From Rhizobium sp. ZPR4 (lineage in GTDB: Bacteria; Pseudomonadota; Alphaproteobacteria; Rhizobiales; Rhizobiaceae), in NCBI RefSeq assembly GCF_040215725.1, contig NZ_CP157967.1, forward strand, positions 1,178,001 to 1,242,000: a stretch of 64,000 nt of DNA, given 5' to 3'. Positions within the stretch are counted from its first letter, which is position 1. Every line of letters starts with the position of its first letter. Made by a program: the position numbers and the translations under genes. The notes below the pieces were generated by a model. It was not told the origin of the DNA. It worked only from the letters and a program-made list of their open reading frames with translations, and ran no database searches. Positions 44,964 through 52,229 of this stretch are shown in pieces.

Positions 44964-45281
44964 TCACGGACGAATTTCGAATATTACACCGCCATGACGC
45001 CGATGATGATAGCGACGGTCGTCCCGCCATCTGTCATCCGAATGGCGCCGCTCCCAGCGCCGCTCGCGCCAATGGCGGTGATCACGATCGCGATCACGCC
45101 AATAAGTCCGGCGGTCGTCATACGGATATCTGCGTGTTCCCTGTTCCTGCACCAGGATGATATTGGAAGCCGTCGTCGATGATGGGCTGGCGAGCGGCAC
45201 GGCCGCTGCGGGCAGGGTGGCGGACAGCACCGCGCCTACGGCCAGCGCGGCGGTCAAAGCGAACGAAGCCAGATGTTTCAA
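44964..45281 (-). CDS. Small secreted Arg/Asp-rich protein
   Basis: 105 residues with a Sec signal peptide (cleavage after LPAAAV region near 28) and a highly charged mature part with repeated RRxYWRDRDRDHRHW-like steps, rich in Arg, Asp, His and Trp. Low-complexity proteins of this type are common in Rhizobiales; function unknown. Confidence 0.65.
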   Translation of the reverse strand: MKHLASFALTAALAVGAVLSATLPAAAVPLASPSSTTASNIILVQEQGTRRYPYDDRRTYWRDRDRDHRHWRERRWERRHSDDRWRDDRRYHHRRHGGVIFEIRP

Positions 45282-45431
45282 GGTGGTAACTCCTATATTC
45301 AGTCACGTCCCTTTTCATGGCTAAACGCCACGGTAGCGACTAGGTTCCCCTTTTCGTTGATTGGAGATCCTTGCGGCTCGTGTGCTGATCGCAGGGGAAA
45401 CTGATAATTCTAGGAGCTGACGACAAAAAAA

Positions 45432-45458
45432 GGGGGCCGGCAGGGAAAGCCGGCCCCC
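45432..45458 (-). terminator. Intrinsic terminator of the porin gene
   Basis: A perfect 10-bp stem GGGGGCCGGC/GCCGGCCCCC with a 7-base loop. On the minus strand it is followed by a run of seven T, as in a strong terminator. Confidence 0.9.
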
Positions 45459-45492
45459 TTCCTTCTCTGATCGGAGGTCAAGTCTGATCAGG

Positions 45493-46599
45493 TTAGAAGT
45501 TGCGTTCGAAGCGCAGGATGCCCGAAACGGTGTCGTCGTGGGCATAGTCGTAGTGAACGTAAGTCAGTTCCGGCTCGACCAGGAGGTTCTTGACCGGGTT
45601 GAACTTGAGGTTCGTGGTGGCTTCGAAGATCTTCGAGTCGGAGTAGGCGAGCTGGAGGTTCCACTTCAGCTTGTCGTTGAACGGAACGCCAACACCGCCC
45701 CAAACTGCCCAGTCACCCCAGCCGCACTTCGATGCATTGACGGTACCGTTCGGTGCCGTGCAAGCGGAGACGTCCTGGTTGGTGCCTGCGTACTTGTTGA
45801 GCTTGTCGCCGTCGGTGTTCCAGCCGCCCATCAAGAAGGCCGTGAATGCGCCGAAGTCAGCATCGACGCGAGCCTTGATAGCGCCCTGTTCGACGATCGA
45901 GTCGTAACCGCCGACGACCTTGAAGCCCCATGCGCCGGACTTGAAGCCAGCACCGGCGACAACGTCAGGAGCGTAGTGGTTGGTCTTGTCGTCCGTCCAC
46001 CAGCTTGCACCGTAAGATGCCGAGCCGGTCGTGGCAGAGTTGGAATCTTCGAGCGAGATCACAGCCGAGAAGCCGTTGCCGCCGTCATATTCATAGGTCA
46101 ACTGGTTGAGTTCGTACGGGCCGTCATAGATCACGTCGTCGTTGATGACGTCGCCGGCGTAACCCATGTACAGGTTGTATTGCGAGTCCTTCTTACCGAC
46201 CGTGAAGCCGCCGAGGCTGATGTAGGACCACAGCAGGTTGGTGGAGGTGGAGCCGCCGTCGTTCCAGTCCCAACGAACGATGGTTTCGGTCTTCAGCGGA
46301 CCGTATTCGGTGTCGGTCGCGGTGTCGACGTTCAACTCAGCACGAGTGTGCCAGAGCGTGCCCTGATGGCTGTCGCGGTTGTAAGCGTTGTACCATTCAC
46401 CTTCCGTACGAACCTTGCCGCCGATCTTGAGGCAGGTTTCGGTGCCCGGGATGAAGAAGTAGCCAGCGCCGTATGCGTCGCAGATACGGACGTATTCCAG
46501 CGGCTCCGGCTCAGCTGCTACGATAGCGTCAGCCGCGTGAGCACCGGATACTGCTGCAAGCGCAGCAGCGGAGCCGAGAAGAAGGCTCTTGATGTTCAT
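45493..46599 (-). CDS. Major outer-membrane porin (Omp2/RopA type)
   Basis: A 368-residue general porin. The start at 46599 gives a signal peptide (NIKSLLLGSAAALAAVSGAHA). The mature start EPEPLEYVRICDAYGAGYFFIPGTETC is the signature of the Rhizobiales porin family (PF02530), with the conserved Cys pair. The end VSGILRFERNF has the terminal Phe of beta-barrel proteins. Monocistronic with a strong terminator; upstream AT-rich leader of at least 150 bp. Confidence 0.93.
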   Translation of the reverse strand: MNIKSLLLGSAAALAAVSGAHAADAIVAAEPEPLEYVRICDAYGAGYFFIPGTETCLKIGGKVRTEGEWYNAYNRDSHQGTLWHTRAELNVDTATDTEYGPLKTETIVRWDWNDGGSTSTNLLWSYISLGGFTVGKKDSQYNLYMGYAGDVINDDVIYDGPYELNQLTYEYDGGNGFSAVISLEDSNSATTGSASYGASWWTDDKTNHYAPDVVAGAGFKSGAWGFKVVGGYDSIVEQGAIKARVDADFGAFTAFLMGGWNTDGDKLNKYAGTNQDVSACTAPNGTVNASKCGWGDWAVWGGVGVPFNDKLKWNLQLAYSDSKIFEATTNLKFNPVKNLLVEPELTYVHYDYAHDDTVSGILRFERNF

Positions 46600-47435
46600 A
46601 ATAACTCCAATCTTTCTTGATTGGGCATGAGATATCGCGCCGAGAAACGACGTGCCCAACCCCATCCCGTTCATGTTCCCTATCAGTAGGTGCGAAGTAA
46701 TAAGCTTCGCGAACTATTTCCTGAACCTGCTTCGGTGATTTGGCAAGATACTAAGGGTATGGAACTATATGTGCACTACTTGAAAACCGGCGTTGTTGCA
46801 AAAATGACGCAATTCGCGGGGGTGTCTGATCCCTGCGTGTGTTCCATCGCATTTGAATAGCTTCCGTTCTACGAGCCCGGAAAGCGTTTAAGTCTCTAGG
46901 TGTTAAAGGCGGTGAGCGCGCTGGCGTAAGGCGGGTGAGGGCAGGAAGCCGCAGCCATATGATTATCGTCAATCCTGAGACCGGGCGCAGCCGATCACCG
47001 TACAATAGGCATGGCAGCCGGGTCGCGACACTTTCGAGTCGCGAGTATTGAAACGATTCTCGGGCAGAGAAACCCATAGGGGATGCGCATCACTCTATAG
47101 AAGAGAAGGGGGGAGACTGCCTGGCAATCGCGCTTCGTTGCGATGCCGCTGCCGGGCATTTGGCCACGGTGCGTCCGACGACATTACTGGGGGCGTAGTC
47201 TCGTCGGACGCGGCACTGTCCGGTCCGTGGGTGGCGTACAAACCGGTGGTGTTAATTTTAGCATCTACCATAGGTTTCTATAACCTACCTGAATGGGCTG
47301 GCAGTCCTAGCCTCCAGACGGGGTGGCTGCGCCCCGATCCGGCAATGATCTTTTGGCCCTTAATTCCCACGGGTTCGCCGAAATCCAAGATAATCGGCAC
47401 AGCATCCGAAATGGAACATCGTCGGCAGCTGTGCC
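46600..47435. other. Long intergenic region upstream of the porin
   Basis: 836 bases. The first 150-200 should be the porin promoter and leader (AT-rich). The rest has frames up to 158 codons with no protein-like composition, no conserved motif and no ribosome site. I see no gene or RNA I can support. Confidence 0.5.
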
Positions 47436-47888
47436 TCATGGCGCAGTCGGTCTTTGCCATTGCAAATGAAGGATCGGGTAGGGACGGCCCTGATCGTCGA
47501 CATCGGCACGCCCTGTCGCCATGAACCCAAGTCGCTCGTAAAAGCCGACAGCGCCGGCATTCTGCTCGTTCACGTCGACAGTGACGACATCTTTCCCAGT
47601 ACGGAATCCGTCGAAAAGCAGACGTCCCAAACCCGTGCTTCTGCTGTCGGCATGTATGAAGAGTGAATCGATATGGCTCCCGGTCGCTCCCAGGAAGCCG
47701 TGCGACAAATTATTGGCATCCACCGCTACAGTGAACTCTGCATTCGGCAGATAGTCTTCCAAAACCATCCTCGCAATCGCCTCCCAGTCTGATGCATCGA
47801 CGAAATCATGGGTTGCCTCGACGGAGGTTCGCCATATCTCATAACTGCGTGGGATGTCGTCGGGCGTTGCAGGTCGCAGCAGGAACAT
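47436..47888 (-). CDS. GNAT-family N-acetyltransferase
   Basis: A compact 150-residue acetyltransferase (MFLLRPATPDDIPRSYEIWR start). The acetyl-CoA loop is HADSRSTGLGRLLFDGF near residues 78-94, and the late strand NAGAVGFYERLGFMATGR carries the Tyr often used as general acid. The architecture resembles YjaB-type enzymes. Substrate unknown. Confidence 0.85.
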   Translation of the reverse strand: MFLLRPATPDDIPRSYEIWRTSVEATHDFVDASDWEAIARMVLEDYLPNAEFTVAVDANNLSHGFLGATGSHIDSLFIHADSRSTGLGRLLFDGFRTGKDVVTVDVNEQNAGAVGFYERLGFMATGRADVDDQGRPYPILHLQWQRPTAP

Positions 47889-48205
47889 GTCTGAATTCTC
47901 GATATGCTGTCCGAAATTTCAGCATGGCTGTTTAATGTCCTCGCGCTGCCGCGTAAAGGCTGTGCGGCCTTTAACTGCGCAACTATTCCCTGTGCTGTTT
48001 CGGTTCGCCCGATAGAACTCGCATCTGCGACACTCCTGCAGTGTTGCGTGCGATGTGTTTCATCACCCGCATTGACGGCCTCCACAAGAGCAGCAGGCAA
48101 TTATCGCCTCAGAATGAAAAAAGGACAGAATTCAGAATAAGCCTCTTGCGGTTTTCTTTGGATCATTCTAAATCCGCGCCACCACAACGCAAATTGCTTT
48201 CGGAT
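47889..48205. other. Intergenic region before tRNA-Cys
   Basis: 317 bases. No supported gene; it includes the promoter of the GNAT gene at its left and of tRNA-Cys at its right. Confidence 0.4.
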
Positions 48206-48279
48206 GGCCTCGTGGCGGAGTGGTTACGCAGAGGACTGCAAATCCTTGCACCCCGGTTCGATTCCGGGCGAGGCCTCCA
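48206..48279 (+). tRNA. tRNA-Cys(GCA)
   Basis: A 74-nt cloverleaf: acceptor GGCCTCG/CGAGGCC, anticodon loop CTGCAAA (anticodon GCA), T loop GTTCGAT and encoded CCA. Confidence 0.95.
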
Positions 48280-48552
48280 TCCTTCCCTTGTTGCCGTTAT
48301 AAGTATTTGTTTTCCCTATCGAATTTTTCTGGTGCGGCAATTTGGACCTGAACCGTTCCGCCGCACCCAAACGGGGTGTGGCAATCCGTTCCGCTTTCAG
48401 CGTTCCGTCTCATCGGCCGCCAGCAATGATTTGGCGCCTATCCATGGCTCGGAATGAGAGGTGAGACGCGGCGTTCTCGGGTCGCATTGCTGATCTGAGA
48501 TATGATTCTCCACTATGAGACGAAAGTGGTAGCGTTTGATCTTCGAAACTCT

Positions 48553-48696
48553 CTATTGGGTAAACACTATAAGCAACACGCTGCCGAGCAGCGCCAAAGC
48601 GCCAAGGATTGGCAGCAGCAGAATCATAATCTGGCGAGCAAGCTTCTTGCGCTCGCCCATTGTCAGCGCAAGCCACCGTGACTTCGGTAACGACAT
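48553..48696 (-). CDS. 47-residue single-span membrane protein
   Basis: A short frame preceded by GGGAG at good spacing. The product has a basic N-terminus (SLPKSRWLALTMGERKKLARQ) and then one strong membrane helix (IMILLLPILGALALLGSVLLIVF). The positive-inside pattern and ribosome site make it likely to be real despite its size. No family is known to me. Confidence 0.55.
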   Translation of the reverse strand: MSLPKSRWLALTMGERKKLARQIMILLLPILGALALLGSVLLIVFTQ

Positions 48697-48963
48697 TGAT
48701 ACTCCCTATCCCCGTCTCAGCGTCGCATTCGAAACTGAACTGACGCTTAAGGTATTGGGGAGTTGCAGGAGTTGAGGGCCGTAGGTGCCGGCGCTTCAGT
48801 TTCGGCATTGCGGCTGAGTAGCAAATCCAATCGGATGCCGATCCGACATCCGTCATATTTTTCAATTGCATATTGAACGCAGCAGCAGCTGCGGAGGTCG
48901 GCGCAAGGGTACAGGTGTCCTCGTGGGTCCAAAGTACCTGGTTGCTAGGGCATCGAGGGTTCG

Positions 48964-49167
48964 GTGGCTGAGCGGATGAGGCATCAGGAAAAATACCGCG
49001 CCAAGATTGCGAACCGGGTGCTTGTCATCCAGGTGGCGACATCCATTGCCCGATCGGGTCTATCTGCGCCAGACATGTGGAAGCAAATGGACAGGAAAGT
49101 TGACGCTCTACAAAAGCAAAAGCGGTCCAGTCTAGGGAAAAAACTGGGCCGCCTTTTGCTGGACTAG
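48964..49167 (+). CDS. Possible small helical protein
   Basis: A 67-codon frame from GTG (or ATG at 48976). The product is basic and helical (YRAKIANRVLVIQVATSIARSG, later KKLGRLLLD). There is no clear ribosome site. Coding status is uncertain. Confidence 0.35.
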   Translation: MAERMRHQEKYRAKIANRVLVIQVATSIARSGLSAPDMWKQMDRKVDALQKQKRSSLGKKLGRLLLD

Positions 49168-49423
49168 AGGTCAATCAAATTCAGCATCCTAATTATAAGG
49201 TGGACTTAGTAATTGTCAACGCAAATGCGATATGACGTCTTCGCGCATCAAGCGCTGCGCTCTTTGGCTTGTTTGCGATCGTCGTTCGAACCGCCGGTTT
49301 CCGCTGGGCATTTGGTCCGCAATATCGGCGGGCAGAGGCCTCGTCGCTTTGGATGATTCTCAATCTTCCGCGAAAGCTTTAACTGTCTCACGCCGCCGCT
49401 CGACCGCCATTGCGGGAGAATGA

Positions 49424-49864
49424 CTATTCCTCAAGGCAAGGGAAGGCGAATTTGTAGGCGCGTGCGATCAGCGAGCTGGCAGGCCGCTCGAGCTGCCATG
49501 AGTGCTCCGCCATCCATTTGCAGGCGGTTGCTGTCGCCTTTGCATTACTGAGATCTGGCGGCAGACAGAAAGCGCCGACGAACTGTTGAAGATAGCGCTC
49601 GTAGCGCGACGAGTTTTTCGGCGTCTGTTTGGTGGCTCGGATCGTGAGGTTCTTCGTTCGCTGGGCCTCATCGAGAATGCCCTGGATATAGACGGACGCG
49701 AGCGTTCGATCCTCTTCGCACCATTCGTCGAGCTGTTTTCCGGTAACGACGTGTCCGATGATCGGGGCTGTCTCTTTCGGCTCGTCCTCGCTTGACGTTT
49801 CCTCGCTCAACGCGACCTGGGGTAAGAGAAGGAGAAGCGCTGCGACGAAGAGCGAAAGCCTCAT
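49424..49864 (-). CDS. Rap1a/Tai-family secreted protein
   Basis: 146 residues with a signal peptide (cleavage after ALS near residue 20). The mature part has the Rap1a/Tai layout: a helical core with CEEDRTLASVYIQGILDEAQ near residue 50, and FCLPPDLSN and ACKWMAEH later, with Cys for disulfides. Family members block type VI amidase toxins, but orphan copies without a nearby toxin, as here, are common. The role is open. Confidence 0.65.
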   Translation of the reverse strand: MRLSLFVAALLLLLPQVALSEETSSEDEPKETAPIIGHVVTGKQLDEWCEEDRTLASVYIQGILDEAQRTKNLTIRATKQTPKNSSRYERYLQQFVGAFCLPPDLSNAKATATACKWMAEHSWQLERPASSLIARAYKFAFPCLEE

Positions 49865-49873
49865 TCGGAAAAC

Positions 49874-49957
49874 CTACATCATCGAGGAAAGACTCGCGGC
49901 CAGAAAAACCACCAGCGGCAGCGACGTTACGACGAAAAGAACAAGAGAAACAGGCAT
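49874..49957 (-). CDS. Possible 27-residue hydrophobic peptide
   Basis: A tiny frame behind an AGGTGG site encodes almost one membrane helix (PVSLVLFVVTSLPLVVFLAA). It ends 9 bp before the Rap1a-like gene, in the same direction, so it could be a leader or small membrane peptide of that gene. Too short to be sure. Confidence 0.35.
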   Translation of the reverse strand: MPVSLVLFVVTSLPLVVFLAASLSSMM

Positions 49958-50316
49958 CCCAGCCACCTTCTATTCAAATTTAATGTTTCGGCCGAATAGC
50001 TTCGGGCCGGAAGGTTGATTGGTCACCACACCCGGGCGGGTCCAATGCCCTGAAGCGTGGTCGTGTGAAGTTAACATTTTGCTAACGAGCGTCCCGGTCT
50101 GGAACATGGCGGATTTGCAAGGCGTCGCAGATCCCGGATGCCGGAAACCGCCAGCTGGCATTTAAGGGCATCGATTGTTGTTCGTCGGCGACGCTTGGTC
50201 ATGAATCTCGGCGCCTGTTACCGCAATGCCTTGAAAGCGTAGCGTCAGGCGATTAAGACACGCGTAACAGAAAGTAGAGCCAGCCCGTTCGGGCACCAAG
50301 GGCGCAAGAGGATAAG
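49958..50316. other. Intergenic region upstream of pcm
   Basis: 359 bases without a supported gene; should contain divergent promoters for pcm and the small peptide/Rap1a-like unit. Confidence 0.4.
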
Positions 50317-50967
50317 ATGGATTTCGAAGCAGCGCGCGTGAAGATGGTCGAGAACCAGATCCGGACGACGGATGTCACCTCCCATTCCGTGTTGAATGCG
50401 TTTTTCGCCGTACCGCGCGAAAATTTCGTGCCGGAGAAGTCGAAGCTCCTGGCCTATGTCGATTGCGATATCGAGGTTGCTCCCGGGCGTTTCCTCATGG
50501 AAGCCTCGCCGCTCGCAAAGTTGCTGCAGCTCGGCGCTATCACCAAGGACGACAAGGTTCTCGATGTCGGCTGTGGCACGGGTTATGTCTCCGCCGTCCT
50601 GTCGCTGGTTGCCGGCAAGGTTATCGCACTTGAATCCAACGAGGAGCTTGCGGCTCAGGCAAAGGCCAATCTTGCCGCGTTTGGCTACGACAACGTGACC
50701 GTTGTTGGCGGCGACCTTGAAAAGGGTCATGCCGGCAACGCACCCTATGATGTGATTTTCCTCAATGGCTCGATCGAGCAGTTGCCACAGGGCCTGCTTG
50801 ACCAGCTCGGCGAAGATGGCCGCCTGATCACCGTCATCGGCTATGGCCATGCCGCCCGCGCGACCGTTTTCATGCGTGAACGTGGCGCCTTCTCGGAAAA
50901 CGTCTTCTTCAACGCATCGATCAAGCCGCTTCCGGGCTTTGCCAAGGCCAAGGAATTCGTATTCTGA
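50317..50967 (+). CDS. pcm: Protein-L-isoaspartate O-methyltransferase
   Basis: A 216-residue SAM-dependent methyltransferase that repairs isoaspartyl damage. It has ENQIRTTDVTSHSVLNAF at the N-terminus, the SAM loop VLDVGCGTGYVSAVLS near residues 85-100, and VVGGDLEKG later. The Rhizobiales form starts with DFEAARVKMVENQI as here. An AGAGGATAAG site precedes the ATG. A terminator follows, so it is separately transcribed from popZ. Confidence 0.92.
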   Translation: MDFEAARVKMVENQIRTTDVTSHSVLNAFFAVPRENFVPEKSKLLAYVDCDIEVAPGRFLMEASPLAKLLQLGAITKDDKVLDVGCGTGYVSAVLSLVAGKVIALESNEELAAQAKANLAAFGYDNVTVVGGDLEKGHAGNAPYDVIFLNGSIEQLPQGLLDQLGEDGRLITVIGYGHAARATVFMRERGAFSENVFFNASIKPLPGFAKAKEFVF

Positions 50968-50998
50968 TTTCCTGAACGACCTGCTTTTTGAGCTTGCG

Positions 50999-51027
50999 AC
51001 AGGCGCCTTTGTGCGCCTGTTTTTTAT
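50999..51027 (+). terminator. Intrinsic terminator after pcm
   Basis: 8-bp stem ACAGGCGC/GCGCCTGT, 6-base loop, followed by a run of T (seven counting the last stem base). Confidence 0.9.
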
Positions 51028-51207
51028 TGTCGCCGCCTGTGGCAGAATCGTGCTTAGCAGAGCGATTCGTCGTGATCGTAACAAAACTGTGCATCACCGG
51101 GTTTAGTGCTTTCCAGGTGATTTTTTTCCCGAAGACAGTCATCTAGGGTGGCCCTGATTCGGGTGCCGCCTGGCGAGTTTCCGGTCGCTGAATATGGGAA
51201 AACGGGG

Positions 51208-52107
51208 ATGAATATGGCTCAGCCAAATGTAGTGCGTGAACCGTCCATGGAAGAGATCCTGGCGTCGATCCGCAGGATCATCGAAAGCAACGACCCCGTA
51301 GGCGCCAAGCCGATCCCCGCGACGCATTTTGCCGGCTCCGGCATGCGCGCCGACGATATTCAACTGACCGTTGACGAAGAGTTTGCTGCCGCTGATCGCG
51401 CCCGTGCCGCCGAACAGGATCCTCGTTTCGTTGCGGCAAACTCGCAGATGCCGGTTGCCGAGCCGGAAGGTGCCGGTCGCGGCCTGTCACTGGCTGATGT
51501 CGCCGCCCGCGTCCGCGCCGCTTCAGAGCGCAATACCGCCGCCTTGCTGAATGCCGGCCGCGAACCGCCGCAGCCGCGCGAGCTGCCGCCGGCCATGGCC
51601 GCGCGCCTTGCCGAAGTTGATGTCACTGAAGCCCGTGTCGAGCCGGTTGCCGACGTTGCGCTGCGACATGCCGTTGCCGATATCCCGGCGCCGGCCGCTT
51701 CGCCCGCTATGCAGGCCGTCGCCGAAGTCCGGATTGAGCCTGAAATGGAAGAGTCGAGGCCGATGGCTGTTGCTCCCGCACCTCAGTTGGTCGCACCGGT
51801 CGAGGCCCCGATTTTCCAGGCGCCGGAACCGTCAGTCGTTGCCGCGGAAACGGAAGCGTCCGTGCTGCAGGGCCAGGCCGTATCGGTATCGCCGCTGATG
51901 TCCGAGGCAGCCGGTGCGCAGGTTAGCCGTTCGTTCGAAGAGCTCGCAGCGATCGTCGATGGTGGCCCGCGCCGCTCTCTTGATGAGCTTGCCCAGGAGA
52001 TGCTGCGCCCCATGCTGCAGGAATGGCTCGACGACAACTTGCCGACGCTTGTCGAGCGCCTCGTGCGCGAGGAAATCGAGCGAGTGGCCCGCGGCCCGCG
52101 CCGCTGA
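51208..52107 (+). CDS. popZ: Polar organizing protein PopZ (DUF2497)
   Basis: A 299-residue scaffold protein that forms a polar matrix and anchors chromosome and division factors; in Rhizobiales it marks the growing pole. The N-terminal helix REPSMEEILASIRRIIES (residues 9-26) and the C-terminal helices RSLDELAQEMLRPMLQEW and LPTLVERLVREEIERVARG are the conserved ends. The middle is a long Pro/Ala/Glu/Val-rich disordered linker, as expected. The start at 51208 (MNMAQPNVV) was chosen over 51148. Followed by a terminator and valS. Confidence 0.9.
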   Translation: MNMAQPNVVREPSMEEILASIRRIIESNDPVGAKPIPATHFAGSGMRADDIQLTVDEEFAAADRARAAEQDPRFVAANSQMPVAEPEGAGRGLSLADVAARVRAASERNTAALLNAGREPPQPRELPPAMAARLAEVDVTEARVEPVADVALRHAVADIPAPAASPAMQAVAEVRIEPEMEESRPMAVAPAPQLVAPVEAPIFQAPEPSVVAAETEASVLQGQAVSVSPLMSEAAGAQVSRSFEELAAIVDGGPRRSLDELAQEMLRPMLQEWLDDNLPTLVERLVREEIERVARGPRR

Positions 52108-52134
52108 CAAGCCTGAGCTTCGGGTAGACGATCC

Positions 52135-52164
52135 GCCGCTCCGGGCTCCGGGGCGGCTTTTTTA
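52135..52164 (+). terminator. Intrinsic terminator after popZ
   Basis: 10-bp stem GCCGCTCCGG/CCGGGGCGGC (one T-G pair) with a 3-base loop, followed by six T. Confidence 0.85.
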
Positions 52165-52229
52165 TTGACTTGCCCACGGCCATCCTATTTACAACCCGCA
52201 TCACCCAATCCTCTAGATCCGGTCATAAA

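Noticed and set aside
47048..47524. 158-codon frame in the porin upstream gap
   Set aside because: No ribosome site, no family, uneven composition, and it overlaps the GNAT gene on the other strand.
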